From positions 4,146,001 through 4,210,000 of the forward strand of contig NZ_CP108455.1 of the NCBI RefSeq assembly GCF_036241575.1: a DNA stretch of 64,000 bases. Direction: 5' to 3'. This document shows, piece by piece, positions 38,092 through 46,348 of this stretch. The notes beneath the pieces are model-generated. The model saw only the letters and a list, made by a program, of their open reading frames with translations, was not told the origin of the DNA and did not search any database. The position numbers were made by a program, and so were the translations under genes. This DNA comes from Streptomyces sp. NBC_01267 (lineage in GTDB: Bacteria; Actinomycetota; Actinomycetes; Streptomycetales; Streptomycetaceae). The number at the start of each line of letters is the position of its first letter. The first letter of the stretch is position 1.

Positions 38092-39159
38092 ATGCCGCCT
38101 CAGACGGAACACCACGGTGCCCATCCCGCGCGTCGCCCGACCGGCCGCGAGCGGTGGGAGGCGTTCCGCGCGTCGCCCTTCCTGCCGGCGACGGTGCTGC
38201 TGTTCATCCTGTCGGCGGCGGCCGGGACCTTCGCCGGTTCGTACACCTACTTCATGGCGAACCCGACCCCGCACCGGGTGCCCACCGCGGTCGTGGGCGC
38301 GTACCGGTCACCGGCGGGGCAGCGGTTCATCGGCGGGATGGAGAAGGCGCTCAACACCTCGCTCCGGCTGCACACCTACTCCACGGTCGCCGACGCGCGG
38401 CAGGCCGTGGACCAGCAGAAGGTCTTCGCGATCGTCGACGTGCGGGCCGGACACGTCCGGCTCGACCTCTCCTCGGCCTCCGGGGCCTCGGTCGCGCAGG
38501 TCCTCGCCGAGTCCGCGCCGGCGGTGGCGAAGGCGACCGGTGTCCCCGTACTGGTGACGGACATCAAGCCGCTCCAGAAGGGCGACCCGCGCGGGCTCGC
38601 GATCTTCTACGTCTCGCTCGCCGCGGTGATCATCGGCTTCGTCGGCGCGATCCAGCTCTCGGTGCACGCCCGCGGCCTCGACCCGGCCGAACGCATCGCC
38701 TGCATCATGGCCAACGCCCTGCTCGGCGGGTTCGCCATCGCGGCTGTCGTCGACTGGCTGCTGGGTGCGCTGGACCTGCCGTTCGTGGAGTCCTGGCTGA
38801 TCCTGGCGTTCACGATGTTCACGACCGGCATGGTCTTCACGATGTTCAACAGCCTCATCGGCCGCTGGGCGCTGATCCCCACCTGGGGTCTGATGGTGCT
38901 GCTCGGCAACCCGTCGTCGGGCGGCGCGGTCTCCTGGCCGCTGCTCCCCTCGACCCTGGGGCACATCGGTCAGTGGCTGCCGCCGGGCGCCTCGGTCAAC
39001 GCCCAGCACGCGGCGGTGTACTTCCGGCACTACCAGCACCCGTTCCCGTTCCTGGTCCTGGCCGCGTGGTCGCTGGTGTCCTGTGCCGTCTTCTGGCTCC
39101 GGCGTCATCAGCACCCGGGCGGACGGGAATCGGGTACGCGAAAGGCTCCGGCCAGTTAA
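38092..39159 (+). CDS. Multi-pass membrane protein (DUF3533/ABC-2-like)
   Basis: 355 aa, ATG. One transmembrane helix at about residues 29-52, an extracytoplasmic domain of about 110 residues, then five more helices (for example FYVSLAAVIIGFVGAIQLSV and LILAFTMFTTGMVFTMF). This 1+5 layout with an external loop is that of YhgE/DUF3533-type and some ABC-2 permease-like proteins. No ATPase gene is nearby. Divergent from hrpA; its stop codon lies inside a terminator stem. Confidence 0.75.
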   Translation: MPPQTEHHGAHPARRPTGRERWEAFRASPFLPATVLLFILSAAAGTFAGSYTYFMANPTPHRVPTAVVGAYRSPAGQRFIGGMEKALNTSLRLHTYSTVADARQAVDQQKVFAIVDVRAGHVRLDLSSASGASVAQVLAESAPAVAKATGVPVLVTDIKPLQKGDPRGLAIFYVSLAAVIIGFVGAIQLSVHARGLDPAERIACIMANALLGGFAIAAVVDWLLGALDLPFVESWLILAFTMFTTGMVFTMFNSLIGRWALIPTWGLMVLLGNPSSGGAVSWPLLPSTLGHIGQWLPPGASVNAQHAAVYFRHYQHPFPFLVLAAWSLVSCAVFWLRRHQHPGGRESGTRKAPAS

Positions 39160-39174
39160 CTGACCGGAGCCTTT
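39141..39174. terminator. Terminator overlapping a stop codon, shared with the tRNA operon
   Basis: 11-bp perfect stem AAAGGCTCCGG (39141-39151) with CCGGAGCCTTT (39164-39174). The TAA of the membrane protein gene (39157-39159) is in the loop. The A/T-rich ends allow use from both sides, including for the tRNA-Glu-Asp-Phe transcript. Confidence 0.85.
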
Positions 39175-39180
39175 CAAAGG

Positions 39181-39254
39181 TGGCTGGGGCCGGGATCGAA
39201 CCGGCGACCTATCGCTTTTCAGGCGATCGCTCGTACCAACTGAGCTACCCAGCC
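39181..39254 (-). tRNA. tRNA-Phe(GAA)
   Basis: 74 nt: acceptor GGCTGGG/CCCAGCC, anticodon loop CTGAAAA, T-loop GTTCGATCC, discriminator A. Last tRNA of a Glu-Asp-Phe cluster. Confidence 0.96.
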
Positions 39255-39276
39255 ACGCAGCACATGCGAGCTGCAG

Positions 39277-39351
39277 CGGTCCTGACGGGATTTGAACCCG
39301 CGGCCTCCACCTTGACAGGGTGGCGAGCACTCCAAACTGCTCCACAGGACC
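39277..39351 (-). tRNA. tRNA-Asp(GTC), copy 2
   Basis: 75 nt, same sequence as 33843-33917. Second in the Glu-Asp-Phe transcript. Confidence 0.96.
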
Positions 39352-39389
39352 AAGCTGTTGTGCGACTAAGTGTCGCACAGTGTGGTGCG

Positions 39390-39462
39390 TGCCCCCAACG
39401 GGATTCGAACCCGTGCTACCGCCTTGAAAGGGCGGCGTCCTGGGCCACTAGACGATGAGGGC
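39390..39462 (-). tRNA. tRNA-Glu(TTC)
   Basis: 73 nt: acceptor GCCCTCA paired with TGGGGGC (one G-U), anticodon loop CTTTCAA, T-loop GTTCGAATC. First tRNA of the cluster. Confidence 0.96.
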
Positions 39463-39600
39463 AGAACTACTGGTGTCGCTGCTTCCGTGTCCCTGGAAGC
39501 TTGTGACTCCGCTTCCCCCTCAAGAGGTTCCGCTTCTTCTTCGACCTCTTCGATCTCCGAACGGTCAAGCCCCTGACCGGCGCCCTCGGGCACGTCGGAG

Positions 39601-39630
39601 ACTGTACTACGGCGTTTCGGTGTCAGCCAA
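39601..39630 (-). promoter_or_regulatory. Probable sigma-HrdB promoter of the tRNA-Glu-Asp-Phe operon
   Basis: Read on the minus strand: TTGGCT (-35, 39630-39625), an 18-nt spacer, TACAGT (-10, 39606-39601). The start point would be near 39594, about 130 nt upstream of mature tRNA-Glu. Confidence 0.65.
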
Positions 39631-39761
39631 ACCCAATCGGCGAGGGGGGTGCCCGCTGCCCGCCGGGCACCGAGGGCCGTGGCCACGGGTGCCGTACGCC
39701 CGGGACGCGGAGCGGCCGATCGGGCTCGGCGTGCACGGGGGAACCACGGGACAATGGGCGG

Positions 39762-40112
39762 GTGCTGGAGATGACGCGTGAGCAGTTCGAGGAATTGGTC
39801 GCCGAGGCGCTGGACCGCATCCCGCCGGAGCTGACGCGGCTGATGGACAACGTCGCGGTGTTCGTCGAGGACGAGCCCGCCGCCGACGACCCGGAACTGC
39901 TGGGGCTCTACGAGGGGACGCCGCTGACCGAACGCGGCGAGTGGTACGCGGGCGTCCTGCCGGACCGGATCACCGTCTACCGGGGGCCGACGCTGCGGAT
40001 GTGCGCCTCGCGGGAGGAGGCGGTGGCGGAGACCGAGATCACGGTGGTGCACGAGATCGCCCACCACTTCGGGATCGACGACCAGCGGCTGCACGCGCTC
40101 GGGTACGGCTGA
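39762..40112 (+). CDS. Minimal zincin-like metallopeptidase
   Basis: 116 aa. MTREQFEELVAEALDRIPPE at the N-terminus and VVHEIAHHFGIDDQRLHALG at the C-terminus are hallmarks of the short actinobacterial metallopeptidase family with a HExxHxxGxxD site. No signal peptide, so cytoplasmic. The GTG at 39762 is used here; the ATG at 39771 is equally possible. Target unknown. Confidence 0.88.
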   Translation: MLEMTREQFEELVAEALDRIPPELTRLMDNVAVFVEDEPAADDPELLGLYEGTPLTERGEWYAGVLPDRITVYRGPTLRMCASREEAVAETEITVVHEIAHHFGIDDQRLHALGYG

Positions 40113-40268
40113 GGGGGGCGCGGTGCCGGACCGGCACGGGGTTGCCGGAGCGACGCGGGCGTACGGGAAGTGGCGTCGGCGTACGGGAAGCGGTGCGGGC
40201 GTGTCCCTTTCGGGGCCACGGGAGTTGGGCACTGAGAGCCCTCACCCCCTTCCCCGGAGGTGCGCCCC

Positions 40269-40793
40269 GTGCGCCAGTTGCCCGTCCCTGCCCGGTTGGC
40301 CGCCGCCGTGATGGCGGTGGCGGCCTCGGCGGGCTGTGTGAGCGTGACCGACCATCCCGGAAAGCCGACGCCCTCGGTTTCGAAGGGGGCGTCGCACCGG
40401 GCGGACGCCGGACCGGACGGTGCGGCGGCCCCGGACGGGGGCGGGGTGCACCGGGTCCGGGGAACGGACGGGAAGGGTCGCGACGCCGGAGCCGGAGCCG
40501 GGAAGGAGCACGGCGCCTCGCCGTCGCCCAGCGGCCGGGCCGACGGAGCCTCGGGGGCGCCCCGGCCCCACCCGGGGGAGCCCTCGGCCCCCGGCGGCAG
40601 GCCGTCGGCGCCGCCTGTGATCGATCCGCCTCCGCCCCCGCCGCCCTCGGAACCACCGGAGACGAGCCCGGACCCCGAACCGAGCACCTCCGCGCCGGGA
40701 GCCACGTCACCACCGCCGCCGGTCGAGAGCAGGCGGCGCCGGACCGGCGCGATGGCCGTCCCGGTTGCATCTCCGCAGGTGGAACCGGTTTAG
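40269..40793 (+). CDS. Proline-rich lipoprotein
   Basis: 174 aa from the GTG at 40269, preceded by GGAGG with 8-nt spacing. A lipoprotein signal (RLAAAVMAVAASAGC) ends with a lipobox Cys at about residue 23. The rest is low complexity: Gly/Ala/Asp-rich, then a poly-proline stretch with PPPPPPP and a basic RRRRTG near the end. No folded domain is visible. It may be surface-exposed or spacer-like; expression is uncertain. Confidence 0.6.
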   Translation: MRQLPVPARLAAAVMAVAASAGCVSVTDHPGKPTPSVSKGASHRADAGPDGAAAPDGGGVHRVRGTDGKGRDAGAGAGKEHGASPSPSGRADGASGAPRPHPGEPSAPGGRPSAPPVIDPPPPPPPSEPPETSPDPEPSTSAPGATSPPPPVESRRRRTGAMAVPVASPQVEPV

Positions 40794-41057
40794 GCAGGGC
40801 TCGAACAGGGCCTCGGCGGCGAGCCTCGGAGGGGGTCTCCGAAGCTCGGTTTGCCAGGAAGGGGGGAGGGTGAGTATGGTAGTAGATCGTTTGATCCCAT
40901 TGCCCGACGCCATTGTGTTTCTTGATCGTCAAGAGACGAAGAGCGTCCCGAGGCGCGTACTCTCCCTTACCGTGACTGGACCGCATTGAGGCGGTCGAAA
41001 TAGCGATTCACGGAGTTATGGGCGCGTGCCGAGACTCCGGAAGGTTTCGCATTTCGC

Positions 41058-43370
41058 ATGTCCAATTCCAGTTCTGACCACGCCGTCATGCCCGAGAACG
41101 ACGAGATCGTCGCCGACGCCGAGGCTGTCGTGGTCGAGGTCGAAGAGGCCCTCGTCGAGGCCGTAGTGGCCGAAGACACCGCCACCGACACCGTCGTCGA
41201 GACCACCGACGCCGACACCACCGACGCCGACACCGAGGCTGCCGCCACGGACGAGCCCGCCGAGGCCGTCACCGAGGACGAGGCCGAGCCCGCCGAGCCG
41301 ACCGTGACCTTCGGGTCCCTCGGTCTCCCCGACGGCATCGTCCGCAAGCTCGCCCAGAACGGCGTCACCGCGCCCTTCCCGATCCAGGCCGCGACCATCC
41401 CGGACGCCCTGGCCGGCAAGGACATCCTGGGCCGCGGCCGTACCGGCTCCGGCAAGACCCTCTCCTTCGGACTCCCGCTGCTGTCCGCCCTCTCCGGCGG
41501 CCACACCGAGAAGAAGAAGCCGCGCGGCATCATCCTCACCCCGACCCGTGAGCTCGCGATGCAGGTCGCGGACGCGCTCCAGCCGTACGGCGACGTGCTC
41601 GGCCTGAAGATGAAGGTCGTCTGCGGCGGTACGTCCATGTCCAACCAGATCTACGCCCTGGAGCGTGGCGTCGACGTACTCGTCGCCACCCCGGGCCGAC
41701 TGCGCGACATCATCAACCGTGGCGCCTGCTCGCTCGCGGCCGTCCAGGTCGCCGTCCTCGACGAGGCCGACCAGATGTCCGACCTGGGCTTCCTGCCCGA
41801 GGTCACCGAGCTGCTCGACCAGATCCCCGGCGGCGGCCAGCGCATGCTCTTCTCCGCCACCATGGAGAACGAGATCGGCACGCTGGTCAAGCGTTACCTG
41901 ACCGACCCGGTCAGCCACGAGGTCGACAGCGCCCAGGGCAACGTCTCGACCATGTCGCACCACGTCCTCGTCGTGAAGCCGAAGGACAAGGCGCCGGTCA
42001 CGGCCGCGATCGCCGCCCGCAAGGGCCGCACGATCATCTTCGTCCGTACGCAGCTGGGCGCCGACCGTATCGCCGAGCAGCTCGTCGAGTCGGGCGTCAA
42101 GGCCGACGCCCTGCACGGCGGCATGACGCAGGGTGCCCGTACGCGCGTCCTGGAAGACTTCAAGAAGGGCTACGTCAACGCCCTCGTCGCCACCGACGTG
42201 GCCGCCCGCGGTATCCACGTCGACGGCATCGACCTGGTCCTGAACGTGGACCCGGCCGGTGACCACAAGGACTACCTGCACCGTTCGGGCCGTACCGCCC
42301 GTGCCGGCAAGTCCGGCGTCGTCGTGTCGCTGTCGCTGCCGCACCAGCGCCGTCAGATCTTCCGGCTGATGGAGGACGCGGGCGTCGACGCCGCGCGCCA
42401 CATCGTCCAGGGGGCCGGGGTCTTCGAGCCCGAGGTCGCCGAGATCACCGGCGCCCGTTCGCTGACCGAGGTCCAGGCCGACTCCGCGAACAACGCCGCC
42501 AAGCAGGCGGAGCGCGAGGCCAAGGAGCTCACCCGCGAGCTGGAGCGCATCCAGCGCCGTGCCACGGAGCTGCGCGAGGAGGCCGACCGCCTGGTGGCGC
42601 GCGCGGCCCGTGAGCGTGGCGAGGACCCCGAGGCCGCTGTCGCCGAGCTGGCGGCTGCCACCGAGGCCGAGCTGGCCGCGGCGGCCGTACCGGCGCAGCC
42701 GAGGGCGGAGCAGCGCGAGGAGCGTCGCGACGACCGCGGCAGCTTCGGACGCCGTGACGACCGGGGCGGCGACCGTGGTGGATACCGCGGCGGCGACCGT
42801 GGTGGTGACCGCGGTGGCTTCCAGCGCCGTGACGACCGTGGTGGTGACCGTGGTGGTTTCCAGCGTCGTGACGACCGTCCGTCGGGTGACCGTGGTGGTT
42901 TCCGTCGTGATGACCGTCCGTCGGGTGGTTTCCGTGGTGGCGAGCGTCGTGACAACGACCGTCCGTCCGGTGACCGTGGTGGTTTCCAGCGTCGTGACGA
43001 CCGTCCGTCGGGTGACCGTGGTGGTTTCCGTCGTGATGACCGTCCGTCGGGTGGTTTCCGTGGTGGCGAGCGTCGTGACAACGACCGTCCGTCCGGTGAC
43101 CGTGGTGGTTTCCAGCGTCGTGACGACCGTCCGTCCGGTGACCGTGGTGGCTTCCAGCGCCGCGACGACCGCCCCACCGGCGGACACCGTGGCAGCGACC
43201 GTCCGTTCAACCGTGACCGCCGTGACGACCGGCCGACCGGCGGCTTCCGCTCCGGTGGCGCCGACCGTCCGACCGGCCGCCGTGACGACCACCGCACGAC
43301 GGGTACGGGTACCGGCACCGGTTCCTTCGGCCGCCGTGACGACAAGCCCCGCTGGAAGCGCAACAGCTGA
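41058..43370 (+). CDS. DEAD-box RNA helicase with acidic N-terminus and RGG-like repeat tail
   Basis: 770 aa. Residues 1-85 are an acidic extension rich in Val/Glu/Ala/Asp/Thr. The helicase core has the Q motif (PFPIQAATIP), GRTGSGKT, PTRELAMQV, DEADQMSDLGF, SAT and HRSGRTARAGKSG. After a helical linker, residues 560-770 are Arg/Gly/Asp repeats (units like GDRGGFQRRDDRPS) ending in KPRWKRNS. Such tails bind RNA and can drive condensate formation. RhlE/CsdA-type helicases act in cold-adapted ribosome assembly and mRNA decay. The 264-bp upstream gap has a CTTGA-TCG-TCAAG dyad at 40921-40933. Confidence 0.93.
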   Translation: MSNSSSDHAVMPENDEIVADAEAVVVEVEEALVEAVVAEDTATDTVVETTDADTTDADTEAAATDEPAEAVTEDEAEPAEPTVTFGSLGLPDGIVRKLAQNGVTAPFPIQAATIPDALAGKDILGRGRTGSGKTLSFGLPLLSALSGGHTEKKKPRGIILTPTRELAMQVADALQPYGDVLGLKMKVVCGGTSMSNQIYALERGVDVLVATPGRLRDIINRGACSLAAVQVAVLDEADQMSDLGFLPEVTELLDQIPGGGQRMLFSATMENEIGTLVKRYLTDPVSHEVDSAQGNVSTMSHHVLVVKPKDKAPVTAAIAARKGRTIIFVRTQLGADRIAEQLVESGVKADALHGGMTQGARTRVLEDFKKGYVNALVATDVAARGIHVDGIDLVLNVDPAGDHKDYLHRSGRTARAGKSGVVVSLSLPHQRRQIFRLMEDAGVDAARHIVQGAGVFEPEVAEITGARSLTEVQADSANNAAKQAEREAKELTRELERIQRRATELREEADRLVARAARERGEDPEAAVAELAAATEAELAAAAVPAQPRAEQREERRDDRGSFGRRDDRGGDRGGYRGGDRGGDRGGFQRRDDRGGDRGGFQRRDDRPSGDRGGFRRDDRPSGGFRGGERRDNDRPSGDRGGFQRRDDRPSGDRGGFRRDDRPSGGFRGGERRDNDRPSGDRGGFQRRDDRPSGDRGGFQRRDDRPTGGHRGSDRPFNRDRRDDRPTGGFRSGGADRPTGRRDDHRTTGTGTGTGSFGRRDDKPRWKRNS
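42843..43094 (+). repeat. Two in-frame 126-bp tandem repeats in the helicase tail
   Basis: Copies at 42843-42968 and 42969-43094 encode the same 42-residue unit composed of GDRGGFQRRDDRPS, GDRGGFRRDDRPS and GGFRGGERRDNDRPS; a partial third copy follows. Near-identity at DNA level, including the unusual GGT/CGT codons, indicates recent duplication or gene conversion. Confidence 0.93.
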
Positions 43371-43405
43371 CACCGGGCCAGGTGTGAACCTGTGACCTGC
43401 TGAAG

Positions 43406-43435
43406 CGGGCCCGTCCTCCCCGGACGGGCCCGTTT
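43406..43435 (+). terminator. Terminator of the DEAD-box helicase gene
   Basis: 11-bp perfect stem (43406-43416 with 43422-43432), 5-nt loop, followed by TTT. Confidence 0.88.
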
Positions 43436-43579
43436 CCGTTTCCGTCCCCGTACGACGCCCCGGTGTCCGCCCGCTGATCCGGCCGTACGATGACCGGGGC
43501 CACCGCCGACGGGCCCGGGAACGGATACCCGATCGGCTGCCCGCCTCGCTCCCGCTATGCTCGTGGGGTGCGCAAGCAC

Positions 43580-43652
43580 GGACCGTTAGCTCAATTGGCA
43601 GAGCAGTGGACTTTTAATCCATTGGTTGTGGGTTCGAGTCCCACACGGTCTA
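43580..43652 (+). tRNA. tRNA-Lys(TTT)
   Basis: 73 nt: acceptor GGACCGT paired with ACGGTCT (G1-U72), anticodon loop CTTTTAA, T-loop GTTCGAGTC, discriminator A. Confidence 0.95.
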
Positions 43653-43669
43653 CCGGCTGCATCACCTTC

Positions 43670-43703
43670 GGAACCCTCGTTGACCAGCGTCAACGGGGGT
43701 TCC
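43670..43703 (+). terminator. Terminator of tRNA-Lys
   Basis: 15-bp stem with one wobble pair (43670-43684 with 43689-43703) and a 4-nt loop, 17 nt after the tRNA. Confidence 0.8.
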
Positions 43704-43764
43704 GTCGTTTCCGGGACCTGCTCGGCGGTGCAATCCGTGTACGTACACAGCCGTGCCGACCGAA

Positions 43765-43803
43765 CCTGAAGGCGGCTTCAGGCTGCTTCAGGCCGGCTTC
43801 AGG
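43765..43803. promoter_or_regulatory. Cluster of four CCTGAAG/CTTCAGG half-sites
   Basis: CCTGAAG at 43765-43771 is followed by CTTCAGG at 43776-43782, 43786-43792 and 43797-43803, a spacing of about one helical turn. No gene is present from 43653 to 44051; an ACTTGA/TCAAGT dyad lies at about 43859-43875. The cluster is about 250 bp upstream of the gene at 44052. Confidence 0.4.
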
Positions 43804-44051
43804 ATGGTTCCGGCACGGTGGAACCCATCGGCACCCGCCGGGCCGGAAGGCTCACGGGACTTGAGCCTTTCAAGTGGCCCTCTTGACCTCCCGTTTACGC
43901 TGAGCCCAATCGTGGTCACAGCCTGGAACCGGTCGGTTGCCGTCGATGACGGGCGGCCGGGTGCAGGACGAAGGCCTCATGAGTCCGGGGCTTTCGGGAC
44001 GGGCTCGGAGCCCCGGTGCCGCCGGAATCCAACTGATCGCCAGGAGAAGTC

Positions 44052-44333
44052 ATGAGCATCGCAACGTGTACCCAGACGGAGAACAGCGAACTGTCGGAGA
44101 ACGCAGGGCAGTTCGAGCTGCACGCCGTGTCGATCGCCCCCGAGGTGATAGCGAATCTCGCCGAGGTGAGGGTGCCGACCCCGCGGTCCGTCCTCCTCGG
44201 CTGGGTGGAGGTGCCTCCCGGCGACCCCCGTGGGGCGACCGGTCACGCCCTCTATCTCACTCCGGCCGGCTATGCCTACCGGGTCACGACCTACCTCGGT
44301 GGCCGTCGCGCCAACGGTGCGAACGCCGGCTGA
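44052..44333 (+). CDS. Small hypothetical protein
   Basis: 93 aa, ATG preceded by CAGGAGAAGTC. A compact two-part sequence: a polar N-terminus (TQTENSELSENAGQFELHAV) and a strand-rich C-terminus (LLGWVEVPPGD ... ALYLTPAGYAYRVTTYLGG). No signal peptide, membrane helix or known domain. It is convergent with the pseudogene at 44334-44640. Confidence 0.65.
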   Translation: MSIATCTQTENSELSENAGQFELHAVSIAPEVIANLAEVRVPTPRSVLLGWVEVPPGDPRGATGHALYLTPAGYAYRVTTYLGGRRANGANAG

Positions 44334-44640
44334 GACCGGCCACACGGGGGACGGGTCTCGGATGCCGATCATCCGGTGCGGTACCCGCGCCGGGGCCAAC
44401 TCCCGGGCCGGCCGCAGCCGGACGGTCTCCAGGTCCTCGCAGTCGCCGTCGGGGCGCTCGGCGATGTGCACCCGGTACAGCTACAGCTCGGCGCGCTGCT
44501 CGTTGTCGACCGCGACACCGATCCGGTCGAGGAGGTGGCGCAGCACGGCACGGCCGGAAGGGCGGCCGATCAGGGTGGACCGCTCGCGGCGGAAGCGCGC
44601 GGGCAGCGCCGTCGCCCTCCTCGCCCCGGACGACGCGGCC
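44334..44640 (-). pseudogene. Remnant of an unidentified protein gene interrupted by a 6-bp duplication
   Basis: On the minus strand one frame has strong Streptomyces codon bias: RSTLIGRPSGRAVLRHLLD, then IGVAVDNEQRAEL, a TAG stop (44483-44481), then LYRVHIAERPDGDCEDLE and TVRLRPARELAPARVPHRM. The stop lies in a perfect tandem duplication of a hexamer (AGCTGT twice); deleting one copy restores RAELYRVHIAE without a frame change. No start codon with a ribosome binding site remains at the 5' side, near tRNA-fMet, and the natural 3' end is unclear. Parent function not recognised. Confidence 0.5.
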
Positions 44641-44732
44641 CGGATCCCTGGCGATGTCCCGTCCCGGTGGGGAAGCGGCGCCGGTAAATGGTTCGAGGCG
44701 CCCCGCGCATGCCGTAGAGTTGTATCTACCGA

Positions 44733-44806
44733 CGCGGGGTGGAGCAGCTCGGTAGCTCGCTGGGCTCATAACCCAGAGGTCGCAGGTTCAAATCCTGTCC
44801 CCGCTA
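44733..44806 (+). tRNA. Initiator tRNA-fMet(CAT)
   Basis: 74 nt. Unpaired first acceptor pair (C1 opposite U72), GGG/CCC pairs at the base of the anticodon stem, loop CTCATAA; all are initiator features. T-loop GTTCAAATC, discriminator A. Confidence 0.95.
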
Positions 44807-44814
44807 CTTGTGAA

Positions 44815-44847
44815 CGAAGGCCCGGCACATCATGTGCCGGGCCTTCG
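44815..44847 (+). terminator. Terminator of tRNA-fMet
   Basis: 16-bp inverted repeat (44815-44830 with 44832-44847) directly after the tRNA. Confidence 0.85.
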
Positions 44848-44975
44848 GGCGTTTCCGCCCCCGTGCTGCGCTCCCCCACTTGGCCGTGGCCGAATCGCCG
44901 ACCGGCACGGCTGCGGCCAGCCTGGGAGGAGCGCGGTACCGTCCGCCGCGGTACGGACCGGGCAGGAGACCACTG

Positions 44976-46124
44976 GTGGGGCAGCGAGAAAGCAGGGGCA
45001 GAGCGCGCCGGTTCCTCCGGGTGCTGCCCGCCGTGCTGATCGTCGGCGGGGTGCTCTTCGATGTGCTGACCCCGCCGACCTTCACCGCCGCCCCGTTCTT
45101 CGCCGCCGCTCCGGTGATGGCCGCCCCGTTCTTCTCGTTCCGGGGCACGCTGGTGACCGGGGTGATCGCGGTCGCGGGCATCGCGGGGCTGCGCGCGACC
45201 AACGGCACCGAGACCACCGGAACATCCATCACCGAGCAGGTCACCGTCGTCACGGTGGCTGCCATCGCCCTCCTCATCAACCGGGTCATCCAGCGCAGCG
45301 GCGAGCAGCTGGCGTCGGCGCGGGTCGTCGCCGAGACCGCCCAGCGGGCTGTGCTGCCGGTGCCCTCCGAGCGGATCGGCGGGCTGCACATCGCGGCCCG
45401 GTACGAGGCGGCGCAGGCCGGGACCTTCATCGGCGGGGACCTCTTCGCCGTACAGGACACGCCGTACGGGGTCCGGCTGGTGGTGGGTGACGTCCGGGGC
45501 AAGGGACTGGGTGCGGTCGAGGCCGTGGCCGTGGTGATCGGCGCGTTCCGGGAGGCCGCCGAGCAGGAGGCCACGATCGAGGAGGTCGCCCAGCGCCTGG
45601 AGCGCGCGCTGACCCGCGAAGGGGTGCGCCGGGAGGGGCTCGACGCCTTCGAAGGGTTCACCACGGCGGCGCTCGCCGAGATCCCGCGTGGCCGGCAGGA
45701 CCTGATCCGGCTGCTGAACCGGGGCCACCCCGAGCCGCTGCTGCTGTACGTGGACGGCAGCCTCGACGTACTCGCGCCGGGCGACCCCGCGCTGCCGCTG
45801 GGACTGTCGGATCTGGCGGCCTGGCCGGACCGGGCGGACGAGTCGCCGTTCCCGCCGGGGGCCACGCTGCTGATGTACACCGACGGGCTCTCCGAGGCGC
45901 GGAACACCGAGGGGGTCTTCTACGACCCGCAGGAGCGGCTGCGCGGCCGGGTCTTCCCCGGGCCCGAGGAGCTGCTGACGGCGCTGTCCGACGACGTACG
46001 GCTGCACACGGGCGGGCACTCCACGGACGACATGGCGCTGCTCGCGGTGGAGCGTCCGATGGAGGGGCAGCCGGACCGGCGGCGGATGATGGGGATCGTG
46101 CGAGCTGCCGGACACAATCCGTAG
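44976..46124 (+). CDS. Membrane PP2C/SpoIIE-type serine phosphatase
   Basis: 382 aa from the GTG at 44976 with AGGAG 7 nt upstream. Three to four transmembrane helices (PAVLIVGGVLFDVLTPP ... VTVVTVAAIALLIN) in the first 110 residues precede a PP2C domain that contains the metal-binding aspartates: FIGGDLFAV, VVGDVRGKG, MYTDGLSEAR and STDDMALL. Such phosphatases dephosphorylate anti-anti-sigma factors. No kinase or STAS partner is adjacent. There is no PAS/GAF sensor, so the membrane part presumably senses. Confidence 0.93.
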   Translation: MGQRESRGRARRFLRVLPAVLIVGGVLFDVLTPPTFTAAPFFAAAPVMAAPFFSFRGTLVTGVIAVAGIAGLRATNGTETTGTSITEQVTVVTVAAIALLINRVIQRSGEQLASARVVAETAQRAVLPVPSERIGGLHIAARYEAAQAGTFIGGDLFAVQDTPYGVRLVVGDVRGKGLGAVEAVAVVIGAFREAAEQEATIEEVAQRLERALTREGVRREGLDAFEGFTTAALAEIPRGRQDLIRLLNRGHPEPLLLYVDGSLDVLAPGDPALPLGLSDLAAWPDRADESPFPPGATLLMYTDGLSEARNTEGVFYDPQERLRGRVFPGPEELLTALSDDVRLHTGGHSTDDMALLAVERPMEGQPDRRRMMGIVRAAGHNP

Positions 46125-46223
46125 TCGGCGTACTCCACTCCGCATAACATTTGACGCACGGTCAGAATTTCGATGTTTCCTGAGGGGGGATCAAGTCACC
46201 CCGATCTGCCCGGCTCTGTCCCG

Positions 46224-46248
46224 GTTAACGGAGGCCAAAGCCGTTAAC
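46224..46248. promoter_or_regulatory. GTTAACG-N11-CGTTAAC inverted repeat upstream of the riboswitch
   Basis: Perfect 7-bp arms at 46224-46230 and 46242-46248, with more TTAACG/ATAACG elements to 46300. It lies where the promoter of the riboswitch transcript should be; possible transcription-factor site. Confidence 0.5.
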
Positions 46249-46348
46249 GATCAGTGGGAACAGCTTGGAATCCGGTACCCGCGTCTATTAACGTTCGATA
46301 ACGCAGCGCGGTCGTCCCAGTCGTCGCAAGAGGCGGCACCGTGCGCAC

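Noticed and set aside
41016..43373. 785-aa Val/Thr-rich frame antisense to the DEAD-box helicase
   Set aside because: Repeats mirror the coding-strand RGG repeats; no independent evidence.
43753..44055. 100-aa frame upstream of the gene at 44052
   Set aside because: Runs through the CTTCAGG repeat cluster, lacks coding bias and a ribosome binding site.
44640..44733. Integrative element at tRNA-fMet
   Set aside because: No integrase, excisionase or duplicated tRNA end is visible next to the pseudogene.
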